NCBI RefSeq assembly: GCF_013433315.1
Contig: NZ_WXVV01000011.1
Span: 1-64,000 of the forward strand
Direction: 5' to 3'
From: Pseudomonas crudilactis
GTDB lineage: Bacteria > Pseudomonadota > Gammaproteobacteria > Pseudomonadales > Pseudomonadaceae
DNA length: 64,000 nucleotides
In this document: positions 9,152 to 17,628 of the stretch, piece after piece
How the letters are laid out: each line of letters starts with the position of its first letter
How positions within the stretch are numbered: position 1 is the stretch's first letter
The notes under the pieces: model-generated
What the model saw: the letters and a program-made list of their open reading frames with translations, nothing else
What the model was told of the DNA's origin: nothing
Databases searched by the model: none
Program-made: the position numbers and the translations under genes

Positions 9152-9901
9152 ATGCCGAGAGTTTTTGCCCCGATCGCTGCTTTTTTCCGCCGCCCGTGCC
9201 TGTTGCTGGCCTGTCTGTCGTCGCTGCTGTTCAGCGGTTGCAGTCACCAGGACGGCAACGGCTTCTTCAACCAGATGCGTGAAGGGAAGCCGCAGGAGTT
9301 CCTGCAGACCAGCGTCGACCGCATGGCCACACTGGCGATGCGCGACAACCTCAACAGCCTCTATCGCTTGCAGGGCAAACTGTACTTGCGCAACCCGGAA
9401 GAACTGCGCAAGTCAGGCTTTCTCAACATCCATGCGGCCGTGAAACAGGTGCGCCAAGCCATCGAGCAGCAACAGCCGCTGCCGGTGCTTGGCGGGCGCA
9501 AGGATCTCGCAGCGCTGAGCTATGCGATGAGCCCGGAGTTTCTCGGTGACCGCGTCGGCGCGTTCATCTATGCGATCGGCAGCATGCTGGTCACCGCCCA
9601 CGGCAATCGCACCGAGTTCTACATGACCGACGCGATCAACCCGACGTTCGTTCACAACGCTGCCCGCAATATCGAAAAAGCCACGTGGATTTTGTCCCAG
9701 CGACAGAACACCGCCGGCCAGCCGCTGCTGTTTTCCAATGAGATCTCGGAGGAGGGCAGCAACCTGAGTTTCGCCACCGAGTTCGGCAAGATCGTTGCGC
9801 GACTGGACCTGATCACGCAGATGCTTGATGAGCGTTACCGGCGGATCGGCCTTAACTACGCGCAGAGTTTGCTGTTCCTGAATTTCTTGCCGGTGCAGTG
9901 A
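9152..9901 (+). CDS. Hypothetical lipoprotein
   Basis: A 249-residue protein with a lipoprotein signal: hydrophobic stretch LLLACLSSLLFSGC with the lipidated cysteine in the lipobox LFSGC, about 30 residues from the start. A GTG start 18 bases upstream (9134) is also open; the ATG at 9152 gives the more normal signal length. The mature part looks helical and has no motif I know (QVRQAIEQQQPLPVLGGRKDLAALSYAM). It ends just before an MFS gene that has its own leader. Function unknown. Confidence 0.8.
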   Translation: MPRVFAPIAAFFRRPCLLLACLSSLLFSGCSHQDGNGFFNQMREGKPQEFLQTSVDRMATLAMRDNLNSLYRLQGKLYLRNPEELRKSGFLNIHAAVKQVRQAIEQQQPLPVLGGRKDLAALSYAMSPEFLGDRVGAFIYAIGSMLVTAHGNRTEFYMTDAINPTFVHNAARNIEKATWILSQRQNTAGQPLLFSNEISEEGSNLSFATEFGKIVARLDLITQMLDERYRRIGLNYAQSLLFLNFLPVQ

Positions 9902-9978
9902 GTGCAGAGCACCAATGTGAAGGTTGTTTTTGTATACAATCCGTTGCCACTATTGATCAAAAAGGAGCGGCAACCGTC

Positions 9979-11193
9979 ATGACCGACCCCGCAAGCGCCG
10001 ATTTCACTCGCGTCGACCGCACCGCCCGTGCGGACAAACTGCCCTATGCCGCGTTGCTGGCGTTCGCCATGACCGGCTTCATCGCCATCCTCACCGAAAC
10101 CTTGCCCGCCGGGCTGCTGCCGCAAATCGGCGCCGGGCTCAATGTCAGCGAGGTGCTCGCCGGGCAACTGGTGACGCTGTATGCGCTGGGTTCGATTGTC
10201 GCGGCGATTCCGTTGACCGTCGCCACGCGCGGCTGGCCTCGGCGGCGGGTGTTGCTGATGACGGTTGGCGGGTTTCTGGTGTTCAACACCGTCACCACGT
10301 TCTCCAGCCATTACGGCTTGACCCTGGCTTCGCGCTTCCTCGCCGGGATGGCGGCGGGGCTGTCGTGGGGGATCATGGCGGGGTATGCGCGCGGCATCGT
10401 GCCGGTGCATCAGCAGGGACGGGCGCTAGCGATTGCTATGCTCGGCACGCCGGTGGCGCTGTCGCTGGGCACACCGGCGGGGACGTGGCTGGGCAATCTG
10501 ATCGGCTGGCGTGCGTCGTTCGGGATCATGTCGGCGCTGGCCCTGGTGTTGGCGGCGTGGATTGTCATTGCGGTGCCGGATCGTCCGGGGCAGGCCAGTG
10601 ATGAGCGTCTGCCGTTGCTCGAATCAATGCGCCTGCCCGGCGTGCGACCGGTGCTGTTCGTGGTGCTGACGTGGATGCTCGGGCACAACATTCTCTACAC
10701 CTACATTGCACCGTTTCTGATGCAGGCTGGGCTGGCTGACCGGGTCGATCTGGTGCTACTGGTGTTTGGCCTGTGTTCGCTGGTGGGGATCTGGATCATT
10801 GGCATGCTGGTGGATCGCTGGTTGCGCTGGTTGACGTTGATCAGCCTCGCGGTGTTCGCGCTGACGGCGCTGGTTCTAGCGTTGGCAGCGCCGTCGCCTC
10901 TGATCATCTATGCCTGCATGGCAGTGTGGGGATTGTCGTTTGGCGGCTCGGCCACGTTGCTGCTGACTTCGGCGGCGGACTCGGCAGGTGATCACGTCGA
11001 CGTGGTGCAGGCGATGCTCACCACTTCCTGGAACGTGGCGATTGCCGGGGGCGGGTTGTTTGGCGGGTTGCTGCTGGATCGGGCAGGGGCGATGTCGTTT
11101 CCGTGGGCGTTGCTGATTTTGTCGCTGATTGCGCTGGCCACGGTGTGGATCAACAAGACCCACAGCTTCAAACCGGGCCGGCGAGTGCATTAA
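9979..11193 (+). CDS. MFS drug/sugar efflux permease (DHA1 type)
   Basis: A 404-residue permease of the major facilitator family with 12 predicted membrane spans. Typical DHA1 features are the TETLPAGLLP segment in helix 1, the motif-A-like loop TVATRGWPRRR after helix 2, and GTPVALSLGTPAGTWLG in helix 5. Start ATG 9979 is chosen because AAAGGAG stands 11 bases before it; the longer GTG-started frame lacks this. It is closely similar over its whole length to the permease at 49593-50798 in this window, so the two are paralogs. Substrate unknown; export is inferred from the subfamily. Confidence 0.88.
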   Translation: MTDPASADFTRVDRTARADKLPYAALLAFAMTGFIAILTETLPAGLLPQIGAGLNVSEVLAGQLVTLYALGSIVAAIPLTVATRGWPRRRVLLMTVGGFLVFNTVTTFSSHYGLTLASRFLAGMAAGLSWGIMAGYARGIVPVHQQGRALAIAMLGTPVALSLGTPAGTWLGNLIGWRASFGIMSALALVLAAWIVIAVPDRPGQASDERLPLLESMRLPGVRPVLFVVLTWMLGHNILYTYIAPFLMQAGLADRVDLVLLVFGLCSLVGIWIIGMLVDRWLRWLTLISLAVFALTALVLALAAPSPLIIYACMAVWGLSFGGSATLLLTSAADSAGDHVDVVQAMLTTSWNVAIAGGGLFGGLLLDRAGAMSFPWALLILSLIALATVWINKTHSFKPGRRVH

Positions 11194-11214
11194 CTCTGGA
11201 AACCACCGCTTCAC

Positions 11215-11309
11215 CCTGTGGGAGCGAGCTTGCTCGCGAATACGTTGTGTCAGTCGACAGATGAGTTGAAGGATCCACCGCATTCGCGAGCAAGCTCGCT
11301 CCCACAGGG
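11215..11309. repeat. REP doublet, GTGGGAGCGAGC type
   Basis: Inverted copies of CTGTGGGAGCGAGCTTGCTC and GCGAA around a 40-base spacer, directly behind the MFS gene. The most common repeat class in this window. Confidence 0.9.
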
Positions 11310-11426
11310 GGATAATCGTGGTGAGTTCGATATGGCATAACGATAGACCGCATCGATATATGTGGTTATAAGAAAAATCGCTATGCTGCGGGCCAGATTT
11401 TTCCTGTCGTTTTTCTGGACGGTTTA

Positions 11427-12212
11427 ATGGAATTGGCAAATTTCGGCCTGGTGATTGCCGGGCTGGTGGTGGGTTTTATTGTCGGCATGACCGGTGTCGG
11501 CGGTGGTTCGTTGATGACGCCGATTCTGCTGTGGTTCGGCATCAACCCGGCAACGGCGGTCGGCACTGATCTGTTGTACGCCGCCATTACCAAATCCAGT
11601 GGCGTCCTCGTCCATCGCAAAAACAAGAACATCGACTGGGCCATCACCGGTTGGCTGACCCTCGGCAGTGTGCCGGCGGTGGCCATGACCTTGTGGTTCC
11701 TCAGCACCCTGCACACCGCGCCGGACGCGATGAACGCCATCATCAAACAGGCGCTGGGCTTCGTCCTGTTCGCCACGGCGCTGGCGATCTTCTTCAAGAA
11801 ACGCTTGCTCGACTTCGCCCACAAACGCGCCGGCGGCAACTACAACCCGAGCGGTTCGCGCCTGAACGTGATGACTGTGATCACCGGTCTGATTCTCGGC
11901 ACCATGGTCGCCCTGACCTCGATCGGCGCGGGCGCCCTGGGCACCGTTGCGCTGTTCATCCTCTATCCGCTACTGCCGACCCGCCGTCTGGTCGGCACCG
12001 AAATCGCCCACGCCGTGCCGCTGACCCTGGTTGCAGGCCTCGGCCACGCCAGCATGGGCAATATGGATTGGGGGGTGCTGGGCTTCTTGCTGGTTGGCTC
12101 GTTGCCGGGCATCTGGCTCGGCAGTCACCTGACCGGACGCATCTCCGATGAAGTGCTGCGCCCGTGCCTGGCGACGATGCTGGTGTTGATCGGTTACAAA
12201 CTGGCGTTCTGA
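11427..12212 (+). CDS. TauE/SafE (TSUP) family anion permease
   Basis: A 261-residue integral membrane protein with about eight spans in two halves, each opening with a Gly-rich helix (GFIVGMTGVGGGSLMTPIL and ILGTMVALTSIGAGALG). That pattern marks the TauE/SafE/TSUP family, which moves sulfite, sulfoacetate or similar organosulfur anions across the inner membrane. The Gly-Gly-Gly-Ser motif in the first half is kept. No sulfur genes flank it, so the substrate is open. A small gene follows 7 bases later and is probably cotranscribed. Confidence 0.87.
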   Translation: MELANFGLVIAGLVVGFIVGMTGVGGGSLMTPILLWFGINPATAVGTDLLYAAITKSSGVLVHRKNKNIDWAITGWLTLGSVPAVAMTLWFLSTLHTAPDAMNAIIKQALGFVLFATALAIFFKKRLLDFAHKRAGGNYNPSGSRLNVMTVITGLILGTMVALTSIGAGALGTVALFILYPLLPTRRLVGTEIAHAVPLTLVAGLGHASMGNMDWGVLGFLLVGSLPGIWLGSHLTGRISDEVLRPCLATMLVLIGYKLAF

Positions 12213-12219
12213 TCTGGCC

Positions 12220-12546
12220 ATGAGTGAAACCACTGTCCATTGCGATGGCCGTCTCGCCATCACCGTCGAACCGCGTGAAATGCGCATGAGCCATTGGCTG
12301 TATGCGCCGCGTGCGGTCGATCTGCAGCGCCAGCAAGTGCTGCTGGATCTGAGCGAGAGCCTGTGGGATTTGCTCGGTACCGTCGACGAGACGGCCAATG
12401 GCCTCGCGCTGGTGCTGCGCAAGTACCCGGGTGATCGGGCGTCGGTGAGGTTGAGCGTTGAACTCGACAGCGGTGAACTCAAGCTCGGTGGACAACCCGT
12501 CGACCCTTCGCAATTGCTTTCGACACTCGATTCAGCGCTAGACTGA
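12220..12546 (+). CDS. Conserved hypothetical protein, 108 aa
   Basis: A 108-residue soluble protein, ATG only 7 bases behind the TSUP permease stop, so it is probably translated from the same message. It has no signal peptide and no cysteine cluster. The composition (WLYAPRAVDLQRQQVLLDLSESLWDLLG) suggests a helical core, followed by a beta-like end (VRLSVELDSGELKLGG). No family recognised. Confidence 0.7.
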   Translation: MSETTVHCDGRLAITVEPREMRMSHWLYAPRAVDLQRQQVLLDLSESLWDLLGTVDETANGLALVLRKYPGDRASVRLSVELDSGELKLGGQPVDPSQLLSTLDSALD

Positions 12547-12582
12547 GGCGGCACAGCTTGCGGCGCGCCGCCTCACCACGGG

Positions 12583-13047
12583 TTAACGCAGAATGACGTA
12601 TTTCATTATCGTCACCGGCAAACCGTCGTACACCAGTTCTTCAACCACTTCCCAACCCAGCCGCGCATATAGCGACTGCGACGTGTCGGTGTACAGATAC
12701 AACTCAGGCACACCCAGCGCCGCCGCTTCTGCAACCACTCGATTGACCAGTTGCGAAGCAATCCCGCGACCGCGTTCCTCAGCCTTCACATAAACCCCGG
12801 CCAGCCATGGCGTCAGGTTCGGTCGCAGCTTCAGATCGCTTTCGATCAGCAGCGCGCCGCCCAGCAAACGTGAACCCTCAAGCGCTACCACCACGCTGGG
12901 CACTGCGCCTTTGCCGCAGGATTCGCGCATGTGTTCGATACGGTCCTCGACGGTTTGCCCGGGACGAAACTCGCCCCACTCCTTGAAGTTGAGCGTGGCC
13001 AGTTCTTCGATCAATTCGGGGTGATCGCACAGGTAATCGATGTGCAT
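12583..13047 (-). CDS. GNAT family N-acetyltransferase
   Basis: A 154-residue acetyltransferase of the GNAT fold. The acetyl-CoA loop is seen as V-Y-V-K-A-E-E-R-G-R-G-I-A, the Q/RxxGxG/A signature, followed by LYLYTDTSQSLYARLGWEVVEE, the usual last strand and Tyr region. The start at 13047 is favoured over one five codons earlier because GGAG lies 9 bases upstream of it. The acceptor substrate cannot be read from the sequence. It is convergent with the 12220 gene. Confidence 0.86.
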   Translation of the reverse strand: MHIDYLCDHPELIEELATLNFKEWGEFRPGQTVEDRIEHMRESCGKGAVPSVVVALEGSRLLGGALLIESDLKLRPNLTPWLAGVYVKAEERGRGIASQLVNRVVAEAAALGVPELYLYTDTSQSLYARLGWEVVEELVYDGLPVTIMKYVILR

Positions 13048-13254
13048 GTGGCTGAACTCCATTCCATTGGCAGAACCACCACCCTAATGCGGTCATAAAA
13101 GGTAATCAAATCCGCGTTGCGATCACCTCGGATATGTTGCGCAATGTCGCGCCTGTCCTAAGCTTCTGACTAGGCGGATATATTTGCCGGGTTGTCCCGG
13201 AACAATCGCCACGATGCGCAATCATTAGAGCGTGGATATCAAAAGGAGATGCGC

Positions 13255-13818
13255 ATGCTCATCAGGTCATTGACCCTGACACTCTTGCTGGCGATTGCCG
13301 GCCCCTTGTTCGCCGCTGACAACGATTCGCCCATCGCCGGGGATATGGGCCGCGCCCGACCGCTGATCGTGATCGCACAAAGCACGGTCGACCCCGTGTG
13401 GGTAGCCCTGAAAAAGTCGCTGGAGGATCCCGCCAACAAAAAGGGCGTCACCGACCGCAACATCAAGGTCTACACCATCCTCAACATGTCCGGACAGCTC
13501 GACGGCAAAGACATGGGCCAGCAAGACACCATGGCGCTGCTGCGCTCGCTGAAACTGGGCGCCGGGGCGTATCCGAAAGTGTTCCTGGTGGGCAAGGACG
13601 GCGAGACCAAGCTTTCGGCCTCGGGGGATGAAGCGAAATCGGTGGATTTGAAGAAGATCTTTGACACCATTGATGCCATGCCAATGGCTGAGAAGGAAGC
13701 GGCCGCTGCGGCTCAGGCACCGGTCGCTGCTACGCCGGAACCGGCAAAAGGCGCGAAGAACGCTAAACCCGCCAAGCCTGCGAAACCGGCCAAGCCGCCG
13801 GAAATGCCGGATGATTGA
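13255..13818 (+). CDS. Exported DUF4174-type protein with Ala/Lys/Pro tail
   Basis: A 187-residue exported protein. It starts with a signal peptide (TLTLLLAIAGPLFAAD); ATG 13255 is chosen because AAAGGAG ends 6 bases before it, too close for the ATG at 13249. The middle (RPLIVIAQSTVDPVWVALKK to VFLVGKDGETKLSASGD) has the thioredoxin-like pattern of the DUF4174 family, without a CxxC. The C-terminal third is a low-complexity linker rich in Ala, Lys and Pro, ending in four AKP units, likely unfolded or bound to the envelope. Function unknown. Confidence 0.8.
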   Translation: MLIRSLTLTLLLAIAGPLFAADNDSPIAGDMGRARPLIVIAQSTVDPVWVALKKSLEDPANKKGVTDRNIKVYTILNMSGQLDGKDMGQQDTMALLRSLKLGAGAYPKVFLVGKDGETKLSASGDEAKSVDLKKIFDTIDAMPMAEKEAAAAAQAPVAATPEPAKGAKNAKPAKPAKPAKPPEMPDD

Positions 13819-13848
13819 TCGCGCTGTCACTGAATAAAACGCGTCCCC

Positions 13849-13938
13849 TGTAGGAGTGAGCCTGCTCGCGATAGCGGTGTATCAGTCACCATCAGCGTTG
13901 ACTGATACACCGCTATCGCGAGCAGGCTCACTCCTACA
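13849..13938. repeat. REP doublet, TAGGAGTGAGCCTGCTCGCG type
   Basis: Perfectly inverted arms (TGTAGGAGTGAGCCTGCTCG and complement) extended by GATAGCGGTGTATCAGTCA on each side, giving a long near-perfect palindrome of 90 bases between two convergent genes. Confidence 0.88.
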
Positions 13939-13994
13939 ATGTTTATTCCGTTGCCTGCAGATTTGCGGACACCGAAGCCCTCACAGCAACCTGT

Positions 13995-15128
13995 CTACCC
14001 ACGGCTATCGCCCTCATCAAGCAGGTAAACCAGCACACCTTTGGTATCACCTACGACCAGTGGAGAATGCGTGGTCAACACGAACTGGCAATTGGGAAAG
14101 GTCGTACTTAACTGTGCAATCAGACCGAGCTGCCATTGCGGATCCATGCGCAATTCCACATCGTCGATCAGAACAATACCGCCACCGTGCAGCGGGTTGT
14201 CCATCGATGGATTCATCATCGCCAGACGCCTGGCCATGTCACCCACCAACGCAATCATCGATTTTTCGCCAAGCGAGAGCTGAGTGACATTGAATGTCGC
14301 GCCATGCTTGTCGATTGCCGTATGCAGATGGGGTTTGCGTTGCACGCGCAGGTTAGTGAAATCCGGCATGAACGCGGTGAGGGCCGAACGAACGGCAGTC
14401 AATTGGCGATCGCGAGTGGAGGCTTTCACATTGGCCAGCGTTTTCCAGACGTCGCTGTCAGTACCGAATTTTTCCGCCATTTCGGCCAGTGCGGTATCGG
14501 AAATCCCGTCTTCGTTTTCGCTGTCTTCGCGTTCGCGGAACCATTCGAAAAAACTGCCAAAATCGGCACCCCCGTGAAAACTGGTGTCGTAGCCGTCGAG
14601 TTGATCGAAGGCTTGTTTGCCGCTGATTTTCAGCGGGACTTCTACAATGCAACGTTCGGCCGGGTAATAAGCGATCAGCGGGAGTGAGGCACTATCGTCG
14701 GCGGTGAGTTGAGTGCGGTAGTGGTCTGCAAGCAGTCTGACTTCGTTCAAATATCCACGGCCCGAAACTGCACCTTCTTGGCGACTTCGGGCAGCGCCCC
14801 ATACGAACAATTCGTTTTCGGAACCCGCACCACTCTCAGCTGCGCGCGGATGTGAAACGTCGGTGATGCCAATCGAGAGGACGGCTCCTGAAGCGCCGTT
14901 GCGAATATCTTCATCGACAAGGTATTTGCCATTGCCTTTATTGGAGCGAATTTTTGCGATCAGCCAGCTCAGACAAATATTCAGGGATTTCAGAATGGTG
15001 GTTTTTCCGCTGCCGTTGTTTCCCACCAGCACCGTGATGTTCGAACGGTGTGTCGGGGTAGGGGCAAACTGAATATCCATGTCGCCAAAGTGTCCGACAT
15101 CCGCAAGCTTCATACTTTTGATTTCCAT
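13995..15128 (-). CDS. Solitary AAA ATPase of OLD/PtuA-like type
   Basis: A 377-residue SMC/ABC-like ATPase. Walker A is G36-NNGSGKT, the signature is LSLGEKSMI, Walker B reads GIVLIDDVELRMDPQWQ, and the switch is LTTHSP. This layout is that of single-protein AAA ATPases such as PtuA of Septu and retron defence systems and OLD nucleases, but no Toprim domain is present. The usual acidic pair is Asp-Asp instead of Asp-Glu. The start at 15128 (MEIKSMKL) follows AGGG by seven bases and matches where such proteins begin; the longer frame adds 46 unlikely residues. No HNH partner gene and no reverse transcriptase lie next to it. Confidence 0.82.
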   Translation of the reverse strand: MEIKSMKLADVGHFGDMDIQFAPTPTHRSNITVLVGNNGSGKTTILKSLNICLSWLIAKIRSNKGNGKYLVDEDIRNGASGAVLSIGITDVSHPRAAESGAGSENELFVWGAARSRQEGAVSGRGYLNEVRLLADHYRTQLTADDSASLPLIAYYPAERCIVEVPLKISGKQAFDQLDGYDTSFHGGADFGSFFEWFREREDSENEDGISDTALAEMAEKFGTDSDVWKTLANVKASTRDRQLTAVRSALTAFMPDFTNLRVQRKPHLHTAIDKHGATFNVTQLSLGEKSMIALVGDMARRLAMMNPSMDNPLHGGGIVLIDDVELRMDPQWQLGLIAQLSTTFPNCQFVLTTHSPLVVGDTKGVLVYLLDEGDSRG

Positions 15129-15356
15129 CACTGCGCCCTTCGAATGACTGTTTTTTTTGCCCGACGCCATCCTCGTCCAAAGATTGACTCGATGCAGTGT
15201 AGATACAACAAATTCATTCGCTAATCCAAAGTCGTTGCAGCATATGCCGGCGGAAATGTCTGACACAAAGCTCCTTCAGGGCCTGCGGATTTTTCCTGCA
15301 AGTCGCGGCGGCGGTGGTGAACTGGTGGGCTTTGCGGTGTAGGGATAGTCTTCTTT

Positions 15357-15592
15357 GGCCGCTGCAAAACACAGTGGCCGGACGTGGAAGTCCGGTTGTC
15401 GGTTACATCCATCAATGTCTCAAAAGCGCATGTCGACGTTATTTATGTCAACATCGCCGCGTTTTTGGCGGCTGTGCGCAGGGGCACTTTCGAGTGCGCC
15501 GGGTTTTGGTGGATTGGCCTGGTCTTCCACACCTGCGTACAGCTGCCACCCTCATGTGGAAGTGAGAAAGGTAGTTTTTCCTACAATTCACT
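15357..15592 (+). ncRNA. Structured leader upstream of DUF6124 gene (candidate RNA motif)
   Basis: Several stems follow each other: GGCCGCTG with CAGTGGCC (15357-15379), CCGGAC with GTCCGG (15378-15395), a 15-pair stem 15467-15481 with 15533-15547 (two G-U pairs, no mismatch) that encloses a UUCG hairpin (GCACT-TTCG-AGTGC, 15484-15497) and a second hairpin (15509-15513 with 15526-15530), and a last hairpin at 15561-15592 just before the start codon at 15607. This fills a 478-base gap that has no supported gene. Whether it is a cis-acting leader or a separate RNA is inference. Confidence 0.55.
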
Positions 15593-15606
15593 ACGGTACT
15601 TCATAC

Positions 15607-15933
15607 ATGAAAAAACCAACGCCAAACCCTCCCGAATCCCCCATGGATTCAGGATCCTTCGACGCCAACAACCCCCGCTTACGCAACCCCCGTCACCCCG
15701 ATCCCATCAGCCATCTCTTCACCATCCTCCCCGATATCGATACGCCCACTTTGCTCTGCCACGCTTGCGAAACCCTTGCTTCACTGAACGTCCTGACCAC
15801 CGACCTAGCCGCAGAACTTCAAGGTTCACCGCGTAGCCTCGCCTTGTCGATTCAGCAGTTGGCCGTACTCGGCGAGTTGCTGGTCAACCGTGCGCTGGAC
15901 AATCTCGATCCACCGGCGGCGACGCAACATTGA
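15607..15933 (+). CDS. DUF6124 family protein
   Basis: A 108-residue soluble protein that fits the DUF6124 (formerly DUF3077-like) family found in many copies in Pseudomonas. The N-terminal third is disordered and Pro/Asn-rich. The rest is helical: ILPDIDTPTLLCHACETLAS, then LAAELQGSPRSLALSIQQLAVLGELLVN. The start ATG 15607 has no strong Shine-Dalgarno sequence; GAAAGG lies inside the hairpin about 35 bases upstream, so translation may depend on leader folding. A second small gene begins 17 bases behind its stop. Function unknown. Confidence 0.82.
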   Translation: MKKPTPNPPESPMDSGSFDANNPRLRNPRHPDPISHLFTILPDIDTPTLLCHACETLASLNVLTTDLAAELQGSPRSLALSIQQLAVLGELLVNRALDNLDPPAATQH

Positions 15934-15949
15934 ACAGGGAGGTTCAAAC

Positions 15950-16216
15950 ATGGCGCGATATATTCCAATTACCGGGATCGACTGCAAGATTCCCTGCCTG
16001 TTGATCGACAGCGAGGCACCAGTGGATGTGCTGCATGGCACGGCGGCTTACCGTTTGCGCTGTGTGACGCAACTGATGGAGACGCTGGCGCTGGTTGACG
16101 GCAAGGGCCACGATGCTTTGCTGCTGCAGGATTTCGCCCGGGTGATGGCGATTCCGTTGCGGGACAGTTGCGACTTGATGGATGTCATCGGCTGGAAGTT
16201 GCAGGCACAGCTTTAA
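15950..16216 (+). CDS. Small hypothetical protein cotranscribed with DUF6124
   Basis: An 88-residue protein starting at ATG 15950 after a good CAGGGAGG ribosome site, 17 bases behind the DUF6124 gene, so the two form a pair. It begins MARYIPITGIDCKIPCLLID and continues with a helical part (LQDFARVMAIPLRDSCDLMDVIG). No signal peptide or known motif. Function unknown; shared transcription suggests a link with DUF6124. Confidence 0.75.
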   Translation: MARYIPITGIDCKIPCLLIDSEAPVDVLHGTAAYRLRCVTQLMETLALVDGKGHDALLLQDFARVMAIPLRDSCDLMDVIGWKLQAQL

Positions 16217-16220
16217 AGAC

Positions 16221-16296
16221 AAAAGATCGCAGCCTGCGGCAGCTCCTTGGATCGGGTTTTCACTCGGTCAGGAGCTGCCGCAGGCTGCGATCTTTT
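16221..16296. repeat. REP doublet, TAGGAGCTGCCG type
   Basis: Inverted arms AAAAGATCGCAGCCTGCGGC and AGCTCCT with their complement, between the convergent 15950 gene and ampC. Confidence 0.85.
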
Positions 16297-16301
16297 GATT
16301 T

Positions 16302-17468
16302 TCAGTCAGCGACAGCGCTGAGGATTTTGTGGGCGATCTTCACTCGCTCAGGAATCGGGAAGTTCTTGTTGGCCATGATCACGATGCCAACGTCCTTGCT
16401 GGGCACAAACGCCACGTAAGTCCCAAAACCACCGGTAGAGCCGGTCTTGTTGATCAACACGTCATGCGGCTGCGGTTGCGGCGGGTTCAGCCACTGCACC
16501 TTGTGCGCCTGCATGGCCATTTCCGTCGAGTTGCCAGCCAGTAAACGGTCGAGACTGATCGGGTAGCGATACATTTCCCAACCCAAACCTTGAGTCATAT
16601 CGCCGACCGTGTAGTACCCGGTGTGGGTGTTGGCGATGGTTTTTTGCAGGGACGCTTCCAGCGTTTCGGGTTTCAGGTTGGCCTGCACGTAACGCAGCAT
16701 GTCCACCGCGCTGGTTTTCACGCCGTAGGCCTGCGAATCCAGGGCGCCGGGGGTGACGCGCACCGGTTTGTCGTTCTTGTCGTAACCCTGCGCATACAGG
16801 TCCATTTGCGCGGCAGGCACGCTGAGGTAGGTGTGCTGCAAACCGAGTTTCGGCAGCAGGGTTTGGGTCAGCGCCTGATCAAACGGCTGGCCGAGGCTTT
16901 TCGCCGCCAGATAGCCGAACAACCCAAGGCTTGGATTTGAATACTGGCGATGGCTGCCTGCCGAATAAACCGGTTTCCACTGTTGGAAATAGCCGAGCAT
17001 CTTGTCAGACGAATCCCATTGCGCCGGGAATTGCAGCGGCAAACCACCGGCGCTGTAGGTGCCCAGTTGCAACACGCTGATGTTGTCGAGCGCGCTGCCT
17101 TTCAGTTCAGGCCAGAGCTGGCTGGCTTTGGTCGACAGGTCGAGTTTGCCAGTGGCCTGGGCGTAACCGGCGAGGGTGGCGGCGAAGGTTTTGCTCACCG
17201 AGCCGATTTCGAACAAGGTGTTTTCGCTGACTTTCTGCCCGGTATCTTTTGCTGCAACCCCGTAGTTAAAGTAATGCGGCTGGCCATTAATGGTCAGCGC
17301 CACGGTCAGCCCGGGAATGTTCTGTTGTTGCATTACCGGCGTCACCGTGTCGTTGACCAGCGCTTGCAACTGCGAGTCGGTGGGCGTGGCGGCCATGCAG
17401 GCCGAGGCGCCGAAAAACAGGCCGAAAGCGGCGCAGGAAATGACTTTTTTTGAATGAATGGATGGCAT
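16302..17468 (-). CDS. ampC: Class C beta-lactamase AmpC
   Basis: A periplasmic serine beta-lactamase that opens cephalosporins and penicillins. The 388-residue precursor has a signal peptide ending near ASACMA, the nucleophile box S90-V-S-K93, the general-base loop Y176-S-N178 and the KTG box in INKTGSTGGFGTY. Length agrees with chromosomal Pseudomonas AmpC. I take MPSIHSKK (17468) as start; an ATG 18 bases upstream is in frame but would lengthen the signal. The divergent neighbour is AmpR, so induction by cell-wall fragments is expected. Confidence 0.93.
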   Translation of the reverse strand: MPSIHSKKVISCAAFGLFFGASACMAATPTDSQLQALVNDTVTPVMQQQNIPGLTVALTINGQPHYFNYGVAAKDTGQKVSENTLFEIGSVSKTFAATLAGYAQATGKLDLSTKASQLWPELKGSALDNISVLQLGTYSAGGLPLQFPAQWDSSDKMLGYFQQWKPVYSAGSHRQYSNPSLGLFGYLAAKSLGQPFDQALTQTLLPKLGLQHTYLSVPAAQMDLYAQGYDKNDKPVRVTPGALDSQAYGVKTSAVDMLRYVQANLKPETLEASLQKTIANTHTGYYTVGDMTQGLGWEMYRYPISLDRLLAGNSTEMAMQAHKVQWLNPPQPQPHDVLINKTGSTGGFGTYVAFVPSKDVGIVIMANKNFPIPERVKIAHKILSAVAD

Positions 17469-17628
17469 GAATGAACCACTCTCCATGAGTGTTGATGACG
17501 TTATCCCGCTACACTGCGGGCGATTTCTTCGTTGGGCAACTGATCAGCGCCGCCAATCTAGTCAGCGCGCGACCAATCGACAAACGACGAAAACTCGCAC
17601 GAGCCATTAGAAAAATTTGGGACTTGGC
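17469..17628. promoter_or_regulatory. ampC-ampR divergent control region
   Basis: 160 bases separate the two divergent starts. By analogy with other Pseudomonas, AmpR binds here as a LysR-type T-N11-A site and controls both genes. I cannot fix the exact site by eye. Confidence 0.5.

Noticed and set aside
15355..15606. Open frames on the plus strand before the DUF6124 ATG
   Set aside because: Several frames are open at once, none has a ribosome site, and the DNA is better explained by base-paired stems.
13995..15606. A retron (ATPase plus structured RNA upstream)
   Set aside because: No reverse transcriptase gene is present, and the structured region is oriented toward DUF6124, not toward the ATPase.
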